The notes under the pieces are model-generated. The model did no database searches. It was not told where the DNA came from and saw only the letters and a program-made list of their open reading frames with translations. The position numbers and the translations under genes are program-made. A stretch of 64,000 nucleotides of DNA from Cadophora sp. MPI-SDFR-AT-0126 (taxonomy: Eukaryota; Ascomycota; Leotiomycetes; Helotiales; Ploettnerulaceae). How positions within the stretch are numbered: the stretch's first letter is position 1; every line of letters begins with the position of its first letter. The stretch covers positions 2,914,001 to 2,978,000 of the forward strand of contig JAGMVK010000006.1 of the NCBI GenBank assembly GCA_020747065.1. The letters run 5' to 3'. Positions 24,661-36,660 of this stretch are shown here, piece by piece.

Positions 24661-26615
24661 TTGATTATTTTATTATTATATAGAACAGATGGTAGCTCTC
24701 TAATCATAGTATACACCTCTTTAGGTTTCTGCTATCTCTTCTTGTTCCAGGAGTTATATGCCATTTCTTTTCTTACACTCTTACTTCCTGGTAAATGTTC
24801 TTTCTTCTTCACTCTACCGTTCAAAATTAATCTCCTGCGAAAGAATTACGTGCATTTTTGTAGCTCCCTTTGAGAGGGGCATGGTAGCATAGGCCATCTT
24901 TATACTGATAGTCTCAAATCGATGGTGTGATGGATATCCTGGTGGTTAAGTCTCAATAACCGAGGTCTATTGCTTCGTCATTCACCTGTATCCAGTTCAG
25001 CGTTGTATCGGAGAAATGCACATATGACGGCGTCTAGAAAGGCCAAGTTACTCTTTAGACATATATAATGCGTAAGGCATACTATATAGCTAGGCATGAA
25101 TCTCTAGCTCCGAAATCTTACTAATTGTTCCTTTAAGCTCTAATTGACTATATATCCCTATCTAAACTCTATATTGATCGGGGGTTAAGGGCGGGAAGAC
25201 TAGAGTGGCGAGGTTGCGGTGGTGAGGGGAGGTAATTGTGAAGAGGCGTAAGGGGAGACATGTGGTGAGGAGAGGAGATGAGTTGCTGCGACTAGGAGCC
25301 CGACTGTATTAGTGCAGAGGTGGTGCGTGAATAAATCGAATGGTCTATATATAGACTAAGATTAATATTACTACTAATGCTATAGCACCTGATAGCACGA
25401 TGTTATACGTACTGAGAATAAAATATAAAGACTGACAGAATTCACATCCTACTCTGCCCGAAAACTCCAAGACCCCAGTATTCAACAAAACAATAACAAG
25501 AACCCTGTGCTCTAATATTCCCTCTTTTAGTCCTAATATCCTCACGTTCTTAGCAAAGGGTTTGATACTGCTTTCATTACTAACATCGTATCTGGTGCAT
25601 TAAGCGAAACAGATGAGCTAGCCGAAATATTATTAATATTGATGATTAAAAGGGTCGTAACAACGCTGTTTGAAGTTGATAATCTAACTCTGCTTATTAT
25701 GTGAATGAATCTCTAAGTGCTAGTGGGATATGTATAAGGAATATAGTCCTTCCCTCAAGGACTGTGAGCCTAAAACTCCTCACCGTAGACACTATCCTAG
25801 ATTTTCGTTTCGATTTTACTGTTCTTCAAAGAGGCAAGATCACATCTGCCTTCGCGGAGGTTGAGGATAATAATCAACCGGATTTAGGTGGGAAGGGCAC
25901 TTGCTGCTATCAAAACGACTGGTATAGATGACCAGGTAGCAAAAATATGCACGAGAGAGTTAGTGGGAGCTATTGGCCAGGTGGGCATTAACCTTTTACA
26001 TGTGGCTAGCGACAAGGAGAGGCAGTCAAATACATCGCAGGCAAGTTAGATGCCCGAAGCAGACTGGTAAGACAGCGAATTAGATGATAGCGAGTTCGTG
26101 TTCGGCATCTTTCATGTAGTCAAATTGAAACCTCCAAAACTCCCTCCATAGCCGTTGTCGCGGTACCACTCAAAACAACCTTCTGAATGCCCGCTCCATT
26201 CTTTCATAACCTCGACGCTGATTTCATTCTTCTTTCCCATCTCCACACCCTAAGAGAACATTTACTTAAAAAGACCCTTCCCCAGATTTTGAGCCTCTTG
26301 TCCAACCAACTAATATCCAAGTCCACTACTGATACTCCTAATGCCGAACTTTTCCTTTAATTCAAATATCCACGTGCGGTATTTTTTTTCGCTCAAACTC
26401 ATTTATATCTTGAACCACAAAATATATAATTTTTCGTTACTGCCTATTCGGTAAGCGTGGTGGGTTCAAAGCATAAGTAGTAAAGCAGGACTTCGTTACT
26501 ATACACCAGTTTACTTGTTGTTAGTTAAGGCGGCGCATAGTAGTACTAATTGGCGTTATCCGCTACAACGTCCCTGATTATCCTCATTACTATTAAACCA
26601 CGCCAACTGGGCACC
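24661..26615. other. Intergenic DNA without supported gene
   Basis: Composition returns to normal after about 24.7 kb. Only short open frames occur. One minus-strand 42-codon frame at 26112-26240 (MGKKNEISVEVM..., ending in a Gly/Phe-rich segment) has coding-like composition, but it is too short to claim. Confidence 0.4.
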
Positions 26616-26884
26616 CTCTCCGTCGGGGAATTAACTGGCCGATTTTGACACACGTGACAACTACAGAACCTCAAAAAAATTGTTTGATATATATATTGAT
26701 ACTTTGTCATTTACCCTCCGAGTCTAATGCATTCGTGCACTCTTTTCGTGTACCATATAAATTACTTATTTATTTATTCTTGATTAGTATCTTCTCTAAA
26801 AACCTTCTTGATTCAAGCTAACACTGTATTTTCTGAAGCACAGCGTGTACGTCAAAATCGGCCACTTAATTCCCCGACGGAGAG
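26616..26884. mobile_element. MITE-like element with 35-bp terminal inverted repeats
   Basis: The left end (26616-26650, CTCTCCGTCGGGG...) is repeated inverted at 26850-26884 over about 35 bp with one mismatch. The interior is AT-rich and encodes nothing. This is the structure of a small non-autonomous DNA transposon. A target duplication is not clear: CACC lies left and CCACCC right, which do not match cleanly. The superfamily cannot be set from the ends alone. Confidence 0.7.
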
Positions 26885-27205
26885 CCACCCACATCTGCCA
26901 CTCCCGTGGCCGGCCGAGCCTTGAGTCAGACTTTACAAAGCAATCTTGTTACCTTTTACAAGAGACGACGTCTTTTAAAATTCCCGGCTGAATAAGGCGA
27001 GGTTCCGCTAGCGAATTAGATCAGCCTTAGTATGGATCTTCCGAGACGATGCATGACAGTTGGCACTGCTATCGTAACGCATCCGCCCCTATTTTCTAGA
27101 GCCGGAAAGCGCGTACAGTGAGTGAACGTAGCAAATTATTTTTAGCGCTGGTCAGTATTTGATTATAACGCTTAAATATCGGAGAGTGACTGACAAGCCT
27201 TGTGA
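26885..27205. other. Intergenic DNA
   Basis: No supported gene between the inverted-repeat element and the beta-glucosidase fragment. Confidence 0.4.
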
Positions 27206-27700
27206 TTGGGAGAATATCCTACCGAGATTTGGCGGGCCTACGTGCATCCCAGAAGGATATGCATTGACAAAATCAGTTGCTCTGACCCCGTTACCAGCGT
27301 CTTGGATGCATATGCCAGCTCAGCCCAACCGGGGAACACTACCAGTATTTCCACTGCAGAAATTGGACGAGACAGTAAAACCGCGAGTGACATTGGCTTT
27401 CTCTTCTATTGTCATGTGATTTACTAGTTCTCGAGCACTCACATAAGCATCTGCCCATTGACCAGTTCCTTTGCCTAGCGCTAAGTATATAGATAAGTTT
27501 ATAGGGACCATGAGTTCGAATCAAGGCTAGTAACTCATGGGATGGGTAGACTGGGGGCGAGAGACCGTAAAGCGCGGTATCGTTAGTGGCATTTTGCGGC
27601 AGTGTCTGACTAAGTACAGAGAGTAAGTTGGCGAGGAGTAGTCCGCACCACTGCCAGAGATTCACCACGATGTATGTAGCAAAAGTCTCCGGCCAAAATT
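27206..27700 (-). pseudogene. GH3 beta-glucosidase N-terminal fragment (secreted type)
   Basis: The minus strand carries the start of a secreted fungal GH3 beta-glucosidase: a hydrophobic signal-like stretch (LWQWCGLLLANLLSVLS), then ALYGLSPPVYPS, and after an interruption GTGQWADAY, MTIEEKANVT, CSGNTGSVPRLG, a TGA where Trp is expected, then [15 protein letters not shown] and AYPSGMHVG. It stops before the catalytic domain. The TGG to TGA change, the frame break near 27508-27540 (which holds a 9-bp inverted repeat, CCATGAGTT/AACTCATGG) and the missing remainder show a dead fragment. It is a different GH3 type from the intact gene at 32.6 kb, which has no signal peptide. Confidence 0.8.
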
Positions 27701-29203
27701 TCAAAAAGACACAATGGAAAGAGTTTTCTGACTTGTGTAGACGAGGCTTGATATCAAGCTTGCTTGGCGCTAAGTACAGCTTCAAGAATCAGTTTCCCAA
27801 AGCTGTCCAACTGACACTTTGCTTCGACTTATATAAGTCCGTAGCGGTGAGGATGAGATGGACGGTAGGGGTGGAAAACGTTAAGATCTTCTTAGAAGTT
27901 TTTCGACCTATACTAGCCCCAGCCCCGGCGCCGGCTTCAATGTTGAACTGTACTTTTGTGGACCCGCAGCTCATGGGAACATTCCTTATTGGTTTAGAGA
28001 CCCTGGTCTTACTGAAGAGCACGAGTCGAAAGCGGGAATCACCTGAAATCGTTACACTACATCTTGGGAGACTACCCAAATGAGCTCCAATTTTCTTGCC
28101 GTCTGACGTTCAAGCTGGAGGCGGGGAGATCGTGGGTACGGAACATTGTGTATTTGTTGGGGGGCCCATGCCTCGCGGGGAAACATCTGTGCCTTCCACT
28201 ACAAGCAACCTTGTTCTACATATACTAGCTTATCGGACCGAGAAGGCAATATTCGAAGGTCTCAAGGAACATGATGACAGCTTTCCCATATGTGTACCCA
28301 CCAGTCCTACTCCATGGCGCGTTGGAGTAGTTGCCGGCGGATTGTTTATGGAGTGATTAGAATATGGTATAAATTAGTAAAAAGCAGGAATTCAATTTTC
28401 TACGAACTGAAGCTTACTCTAAACCATCTCACCTCGTTGACAGCGGCCCCCGTGCCTGTCGGCGTGTCACGAAATGACATCGTGTATGGGAGCCTGACCA
28501 CCTTTCGGCTTGGTTCTGCCTCGGACGAGCTCGTGCGCGGTGACAACACGAACGTCAATTCCTTGGTCCACCGAGATATTGCCATGCTAGTAGGATTTAA
28601 GTTTCTTTCAGTTCCCTCCGAAATCATTTGCTTTGATCCCTGACGAGCGTTGTCGTCGGTGGCTAAGCGGTAGTCGTCGCTGTATACTTCGTACTTGGTG
28701 CTTTATCGGATGCCAACGCCGCCACACTTAGCTATCCAATCAAGTCTACGATGAGAGTTATAACGAGTTCTGGTTGGCCGACATAATGGGGCCGCACAGA
28801 GCCTGTGCGAACTTCTGTGGCACCTTACTGTATGGAACCATTGCGGAGGAGGCCTCAGATCAGTAATCAGACTAACTCGCCTTCACTGAAGGCGATGTTT
28901 ATTAATCAACAGCCTTTGGAATCGGTTCTTTTGCGGCATTTCACCGCTATCTCGACGGCCCGTGATTTCCGATGCTACGTAATTTCAGGTTGTATCGGCA
29001 ATTCTTCGCTCAATAGTATTTCTCATCTTATCAACGCAATTGCCAAGCAGCTTAACCTCACCACCTGCCTATGACTGATAAACGGGGCTACAAGTCTCGT
29101 GTAGGTTTCCCGCTTAGGTTCATCTACTTATGCTGATCAAACACATTCCCTTATAAGCCTCATCTCATAATTACAACCAATCAACCACGGCTCATCATCC
29201 AGA
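27701..29203. other. Gene-free or unrecognised DNA
   Basis: Composition is normal and there are several short open frames on both strands (for example 27628-28083 and 28290-28643), none with a recognisable domain or gene-like context. Decayed exons cannot be excluded. Confidence 0.35.
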
Positions 29204-29899
29204 ATGGCCATCTCCCTCTCACCCTTCCACCTTCTCAACGCCCCCAACATACCTTTCCCCGCTCCCACCTCCACCTCATTCACACTCACCCCACCCCTAA
29301 CTACAATGACGGACATATGGCGCAAACCCGGCCCCCCAGAAATAAATACCTTCAACGCCCCCGTCATCTATAAAAAAATCAATCTCGCCACCTTCCAACG
29401 CGTTCGAGTAACCGTCAGCGGGGTATAGGGAAAACTATACGACCAAGGCGGGCTTGTTCTCATCGTCCCAGTCTCAAACTACTCCGAAGAATTGACCGAA
29501 GCAGCACGAAACAGACAGTGGGTGAAAAGCGGAATTGAATTTGTGGACGATACACCACATGTTAGTACCGTAGCGTGTGATCGATGGGCAGATTGGAGTC
29601 TTGTGAAAGAAGGGATTAATTCAGCTTCTGGGGGAGGAGCAAATGAGACGCAAGTAACGATCGAGATGGAACAGAGGGAGATCGATGATACGCTTTGGGT
29701 TTATGTGGTCGAGGGTGGCCAGAGGTCCGGGATTAGGGAGGTGACCTGGCTATTAAGTCTGGCGAAGGATAAGGATAGGAAGCCCAGGGAGAGGGAAGCT
29801 TGGGTGGGTGTTTACGCTGCTACGCCTACGATTAGAGAGGGTAGGAAACCGCTGGATGTTAGGTTTGGGGGTTTTGAGGTTGTGCTGAGGGATATTTGA
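29204..29899 (+). pseudogene. DUF1349 family protein with one in-frame stop
   Basis: A 231-codon frame with a single TAG at 29426-29428 (codon 75). The rest fits DUF1349, a concanavalin-like sandwich family: N-terminal AISLSPFHLLN, DIWRKPGPP, then KLYDQGGLVLIV, WVKSGIEFVDDTPHVSTVACDRWADWSL, VTIEMEQREIDDTLWVYVV, REVTWLL, WVGVYAATP and a final FGGFEVVLRD. Length and motif order are complete for the family. The stop may derive from CAG by C to T change. Biochemical function is unknown for most members. If the stop is real, the second part could not be made without readthrough. An intron around the stop is not evident. Confidence 0.8.
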
Positions 29900-32613
29900 T
29901 GGATAGAGGATGAAAAAGGTGAACTTTTGTACCTAAGTTACAGGTTCTTGGGATTTGGGTGATATCCCGCTGCATTTTGTTCTCTGTAACCTGTTTCCTT
30001 GATAAGATATATCCATGGTAGGTTTATAATCAATGTTTAACTGCAATAATGAGCTGGAACATGCACGAATCAAGGCTATATCATGTAGCAAGATTGTCCA
30101 AAGACGTTGATTTATTGGCTGACTGACAGGATAATGAATGCGAAGGATGTGCCTAACCTTGTATTGTGGCCATGCTATTTCCAATAACTTTGTGGCACTA
30201 GTTATCCCTGCCTGCCGCTCCTTTTAACTTTGGAAATGCTTCGACTGGTACGGAAGTACGCTGCTCGAGCCGATCGCCAAGTTCTTGCTTGATTTGGAGG
30301 ATGGCACAACAATGTGGACCTGATGACAGCGGAGCTGGTCAGCTGCGTTCGAAAGCTCGTGTCTGTGCAGCGAGTCGAACTTCGTTGACAACAGTCGGTA
30401 ACAGACGGCAATAGAACTTGTCTTCTCAAGCTCCTTCGCTTGCGCCTATTGCGAATACGACACTGGTTGATAGTAGGTAAATTCAGTCCTTATCTTCTCA
30501 CCGCTTCGTGTCCGTCCTTGCGCCCACACATGTTCCATCCCAAATCACTGAGTGGAGAAGACAGGCACATTATGCCATGAATTTCCACACTTCCCAAGAC
30601 GAAACTCGAAAGGACCGTGGCACAATAGATTTTATCCCGGGCGGCTTCATTCCGATTGGCGAAGCGTGTATCCCAGCACTGCGGGTAGTCTTTGAGGTAG
30701 AAAAATCAACGACCTGCTCCTTTGGATCGCACCATTAATCCGTCACATGGACTACGGAAGTCATCAAAGGTCCGGCAAATGTTTTCCATCGTTACCGACA
30801 AGCATCAAGCACCTTGAGTATAGCGGTGTGTCTACTTCCAAAGTAAGGAGTCCTTACTCCGATTCTCCACCAATTCCTATTCGTTTCTCTGCTTCAGAAC
30901 AACGATGCTGCCTTCAATCTTAGGCAACATTAGACAATCTACCTTACAAGTCGCTTTACGGCTGACAGGGTATTACCTCTTGTAACTGAGTACATGTTTT
31001 ATTGTGATTGGGTTATGATCTTACGTTACACTGTTCAGATTCCGACTTTCCATATTAAGATCAAAGCTGATGATGACCGCAAATCGGGCATCCGGCCCCT
31101 CCAGGATCTGCTCGCCGGCTGGCAGATGCAGGAAGAGTGTAGGACTGGGCAACGCAGCTGCTTCGGGTCATCCCTAAGCATCAGCAGCAGGATACCGGAC
31201 GTAAATAGCAGACTCACAGAGGAGGATACCGATTTCCTTTCTGCTCAGTCTGACCTCCTGCTTCCCTGAGTTCCTCCACCTCCAAAATGGTTAGTTTAAT
31301 TTCTTTCGCCTTTACATTATCCTACAGAAATGCCGCCATCTGATGCCAGGATTGGGGATAACACATCCCCCTGCGCATGCCGAGGCGTCAAGAAACTCCA
31401 TATCACAGACGGGGCAATTTCGTCGTTGATGCGCTGCAACGGACACCTTTCACAGACCACCAAAGGCACTAGATATGCGTCCAATCTACAGGCGTTACTT
31501 GTACGAATCTCTATACTGTAATGAATAGCTGCCTACTGGCATTATTTCCACTCTTCTCTTATAATGGGCGATCTGATAAATGGAATGAGATTGCCTGTTC
31601 CGGCAGCAGCTTTCCCAAGCCTCAAAAGTTCGGTAGGTTTTCCGCGTCTTTTGTGACGTGGTATGCTGCCGTTCCCTTGCAATTCCCCGTTCCTACTACA
31701 AAGATGTCTCCTGCAAGGATGATATGAATATTAATTCTACAGAGGTACAGTACAGCGCTGAAGTATTGAACCTTGTTCTTACGTTAACCAGGGGGTTTGA
31801 CACGCCTTCTCCAATAAGCCAATATATATCTCGAGAATAAGCTATGCCCGGCCGTTACTATTGCCCGGCTGGGAAAAGATTGAGAAATCCTTATGACTAG
31901 ATGTTTTGCAAAGTGCAATGCTTCACCGCTGCATCTCCGTAAGGTAATTGCGGCGTTGGAAACAGGGTAGTCAGACCATCAGCTGCTCAACCTTCCAAGT
32001 ATCTAGCCGTACAGTCTATACCGACCAGCACAGATTAATATTTGCTAGGCATTCACTTCCTGGACACGCTCTCTGGCTCAGGAAAGTGGGGCCAGAGTGC
32101 GTCATGACGGTCGTGTAAAGTGCCATGCATCGCCTCCAAACGTCCGGAAGACCCATAAGGCTGACCCAATTCGCTGGCGGAACTTTGATCCCTGGAGCCG
32201 GAATCGTGAGAAGACTTCGTCTTTTATAGGAAGTGATAAGATGGCTTCGTGATGTCTGATTCGAAGCTTGGTCAACCGTGCTAGTGGTATACGTGGGTGG
32301 TCACCTGGCGGTGGTTTAACAGTATCAGGATAATCAAGGACGTCGTCGTGAGCAATTTCAAAGCTTTCTCTACCCCCTGGCCAGACTGCCAGTACGCTCT
32401 CCCATCTCAATCACGAACACCGCTCTTATGGCCTAGCCAAAAACAGACTACCGACCGGAATTTGCTTCCTGTCTCTCTTTTGCCTAACTTCAGAAGCCTG
32501 GTCCTTACCCCTTGAGTCGTTTACTCTATACTCCAAATTCTATAAGATCCGTTCGATATCAGCGTCCCTGCTGCTGCTCTACGTCAACACGACTTGCCTA
32601 CCAGGTTCAGTTC
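29900..32613. other. Intergenic DNA and GH3 upstream region
   Basis: About 2.7 kb of normal-composition DNA with only short open frames (largest at 32102-32410 minus and 30994-31269 plus), none recognised. The last few hundred bases should hold the promoter of the GH3 gene. No clear regulatory motif could be assigned. Confidence 0.4.
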
Positions 32614-35370
32614 ATGATGGCAAACATCAACGTGGAAGAAATGCTCTTGAAGCTATCGCTAGATGAGAAGGTTTCCCTTACAGCAGGTTTGTTTGGTACT
32701 TTACATTCTGATGAATCACTCACTGATCGTGTTGGGTATAATGAAAAGGTGTCGATATGTGGCACACCACTCCAATACCTCGACTTGGGATTCCTTCCCT
32801 TCGTGTCTCTGACGGCCCGAACGGGGTTCGTGGCACGAAGTTCTTCGACAGCACGCCAGCAGCTTGCCTTCCGTGTGGAACTGGGCTGGGTGCAACCTGG
32901 GATGTTACTTTACTGCGCGCACTCGGAAATTTATTGGGCCTGGAGGCTAAAGCCAAGGGCGCACATATACTTTTGGGACCTACGGTGAACATCCAAAGGA
33001 CTCCGCTGGGGGGCCGAGGTTTTGAATCATTTGCGGAGGATCCGGTATTGTCAGGTCTTCTCGCTGCCTCATACTGCAATGGAGTCCAGGACGAAGACAT
33101 CATGACGTCGATCAAGCACTTTGTATGCAACGACCAAGAAGACAAGCGCATGTCAGTCAACATCACAGTGAGCGATCGAGCTCTGCGAGAGATCTACCTT
33201 CTCCCTTTCATGCTCGCAATTCGGGATTCGAACCCAGGGTCTATCATGACAGCTTATAACAAGCTAAATGGGACATACTGCAGTGAAAACTACAGGCTGC
33301 TTGACGATATGCTTCGCAAAGAGTGGGGTTGGAAAGGGATGATTGTTAGCGATTGGTAGCCTCTCTCCCAGCTCAACATTCTTGGACTTAAACTAACATA
33401 AACAGGTACGGAACGTACAGCACTACCGAGGCTATCTCGGCAGGGTTGGATTTGGAGATGCCAGGACCAACGAGGTGGCGAACGATTGCTCTATCCCACG
33501 CCGTTAGGTCTGGTAAGCTCGAGGAAAAGTTTGTCGACGACCGGGTTCGCAATATCCTATGCGCTATCAAGAAGGCCCATAGAAGTGGGATCCCTGCAGG
33601 TTTCAAGGAGACCACTCGAAAGTCAAAAGCAGACCGGCTCCTTCTACGAAAAGCGGCTGCAGACTCGATAGTTCTATTAAAAAATGACGAGAAAATCTTA
33701 CCGCTGAAGAAAAATCGTACGGTACGGTCGCCAGTTTCGCTCCTGATGACGATGCTGACCCTCTAGACCGCGGTGATAGGATCCAATGCCCGAGTAGCGA
33801 CATTCTGTGGCGGTGGCAGCGCGTCACTCAATCCCTACTATACTTCGCCTGTTCTTGAAGCTATTCGTTTCAAGTGTGGTGATGTTCGCTATGCAGAAGG
33901 TCCCTTCTCGCATTTGGAATTCTCCTTGCTTGATGGAATAATCACTGATACAAATGGAGACGCTGGCTTCACGTTTCGATCATATCTCGACCCCCCGGAA
34001 GTCGACGCACGGGAATGTATAGATACAATGTACGTAAAGACCACAAAGTTCTTCTTGGCCGACTATTCTCCCTCGAGACTAAAATCATCCCTTTTTTGGG
34101 CTGAGATGGAAGCATGTCTCACTCCCAACAAGAGCGGACAGTGGGAATTTGGTCTATCTACGTACGGCACGGCCAGGTTATTCATTGATGGCGTTGAGGT
34201 TATCGACAACGCGACTCGACAAGAGCCCGGTAATTCATTCTTGGGTGCGGGAACAAAAGAAGTTATGGGAGCGATCACACTATGCGCTGGACAGAAGTAC
34301 AAGCTTTTGATCACCTTTGGTAGTGCGCCAACTTCAAGACTCATCAGGCAGGGAGATGTCACAATCCGCAAGGGTGGAGTGAGATTCCGTGGAGGACCGC
34401 AAACTGTCGTCGATGAGGCCATCGAAGAAGCAATGGAGGTTGCAAGGAATGCAGAACAAGTGGTGATTGTGGCGGGGTTGAATGTAAGATACCCACAGTT
34501 CGTTGACCACGCAGCGACTAATCGACTTTAGGGAGATTGGGAGGTTGAGGGTCAAGATCGCGCGAATATGGACCTTCCTCCTCACACTGACACACTCATT
34601 AGCAAGGTCTTACAGATCCGACCTGACACGGTGGTTGTCATTCAAAGTGGCACCCCTGTTACTATGCCATGGGCAGATCAAGCCAAATCCATAGTTCAGA
34701 TGTGGTATGGGGGCAACGAAACAGGCAATGGCCTTGCTGACATCCTGTTTGGTGACGTCAATCCGGTAAGCTCTAATGAGTCAAGTCAGCACAATAGTTC
34801 CGTTGACATTCATTCTAGAGTGGGAAACTTCCACTTACCTTCCCACGACGGGTCCAAGATTGCCCTGCATTTCTTCATTCCAAGTCCGACAAGGGTCGCA
34901 TGATTTATGGCGAGGACATTTACGTTGGGTATCGGTATTACGAGAAGCTTGATTTGCCTGTGTTGTTCCCCTTTGGACATGGGTTATCGTACACATCTTT
35001 CCAGCAGCGCAATCTCCAACTCCAAGTCAAAGACGGCCATCTCATCATTATTCTCAAGCTGGAAAACACCGGGGAGGTAGCCGGTGCGGAAGTGGTTCAG
35101 GCTTACATCTCTCAGCTTGCGCCATCGGTCTCCCGCCCGATCAAGGAGCTGAAGGGCTTCCTTAAGGTGTTTTTGTTGCCCAAGCAAGTAGAAGAGGTCA
35201 AGATTGACATCTCTATTAACTATGCGACTTCCTTTTGGGATGAGAGCCTGAACTCATGGACATCAGAGGCAGGCGTATATGAGGTCATTGTTGCGAATAG
35301 TAGCGCGTCGCTGTTCCCTCTCCGAGGAACTTTTGAGATACCCATGACAGCTTCTTGGGACGGGTTGTGA
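32614..35370 (+). CDS. GH3 beta-glucosidase, intracellular type with PA14 domain (six exons)
   Basis: The model joins 32614-32686, 32749-33355, 33406-33721, 33767-34483, 34532-34765 and 34819-35370; introns are 45-62 bp, all GT-AG. The spliced length of 2499 nt gives 832 residues, close to yeast and fungal PA14-containing GH3 enzymes (about 845). The order is [12 protein letters not shown] start, [28 protein letters not shown], catalytic nucleophile Asp226 in [30 protein letters not shown]14 insert (about 395-550), DWEVEGQDR near 573-581 holding the likely acid/base Glu, IYVGYRYYE, and a fibronectin III-like C-terminus ([10 protein letters not shown]...). There is no signal peptide, so it probably hydrolyses imported beta-glucosides or cellobiose in the cytosol. 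ATGATG at the start allows a start three bases later. No damage is seen. Confidence 0.93.
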
Positions 35371-36660
35371 TGGTCTACCCTTGAAATCGTGAGTTATACA
35401 GGTACAGTGCCTCTCTCTTTATCCTGAGGATTTGAAATACTGATATCTTTTCCAGATCAAGCCAAAGGGATCCGAGGAGAAATAATCCCACATCTCGAGA
35501 CCACGTTACCGACTGCAATGTCATCGCAGGTTGAGACAGAGCTACAAGAGCAATAATGTCCTGTATTTCAGCAAGTGGATTCCGGACCACGGATGGCGCA
35601 GAAAGCTTCAACCTGAGCCAAGGCAGTTTCTTGATAACAGGTCAAGAAAGGACGGGAATAGGGTGAGATGATCTCTTTGTAGAACACAACACATATATAC
35701 TCTTGGTAAAATGCCCCGCCACCCCTAGTTGCTGTTCTCCTTTCTATTGTGGCAAGCATTGCAATCTTTTCCTATGGTAGCCATCTTCAACAATTTATTA
35801 CAAATTATTCACTGCCTAACTCAAGAAAATGCAGTAAAGTAGACGACCTGGTACGAAGAAGTAATATCTCCCTATCAATTCTCCTTTCTATAACCCTATT
35901 TCATTAAGCACACGCCCACTTCATAACCCTTTGAACCTTTTGTTCACATTTCATATCAACCTTTGTCCGTCCTTCCACTGTGGTTTATTTCTCGCAGTAT
36001 ATCGTGGTGTTTAGGTAGTATAACCGTCTAGATACCGAGGGCCCGACCACTTCCACCAAAAATTTGTTTGCAGCGAATTCATACCTGAAGCGTGACGCCT
36101 TTAGTTTGGTCCTCTGAGCGTGGAAAACGAAATTTTCGATGAGACTTCATGGGTTGATAGATTTATACAGGACGCCACATCACTGTGAATTATATATTTG
36201 ATTCAGGAAAGGGCAGTTGACTGTATCGCTTAACAGACTCCCTCGCCCATAGTGACCACCTCCCTTCATAAGCTCAACTCATGTACTTCTACTTTAATTG
36301 TGTAACATTGAAGTGATGGAAGTACTGGAAATAGGGGTACTCAGGTTTAGTCGGAATATTACCGGACGGAAGCCGGACTAGATTCGTGTATATATAGGAC
36401 CGCTCCCCCTGTACCGTGATTTTATCTTGGGGGTAGCCCTCCGTCCGAGTTTCTCGAGCCCTGATTCGTGGGTCTGGTCTCTGAGGTGGGTCTACTCATT
36501 TCGCTTACCGAGACCCTGGAGTTGGGGTCCGGGCCGACCAGATCAGCACAGCGATTCGCATTACCTTCCCCTTAGAAGCGCGTCGAACGTGTAAAATAAG
36601 CCACAGGAGTTTGTTATAGTATAGATTTGTATTTCGTCTTGTTCTTTTCTCTTTTTTAGT
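35371..36660. other. Intergenic DNA, possible solo-LTR remnant
   Basis: No gene. From about 36299 the sequence begins TGTAACATTG and has a GTATATATAGG TATA-like box, which is LTR-like, but I found no matching end or target duplication. The border with the AT-rich relic is at about 36.6 kb. Confidence 0.3.

Noticed and set aside
27508..27540. Segment resembling a tRNA T-loop (GTTCGAATC) in a hairpin
   Set aside because: No acceptor stem, anticodon arm or D arm could be drawn around it. It is an inverted repeat inside the GH3 fragment.
32102..32410. Minus-strand 102-codon frame divergent from the GH3 gene
   Set aside because: No domain, no splice support and no similarity I recognise; length is compatible with chance in this composition.
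36299..36600. Possible solo LTR starting TGTAACATTG with a TATA-like box
   Set aside because: No second terminus, target duplication or related LTR in the window could be found, so it is only mentioned as a possibility in the intergenic entry.
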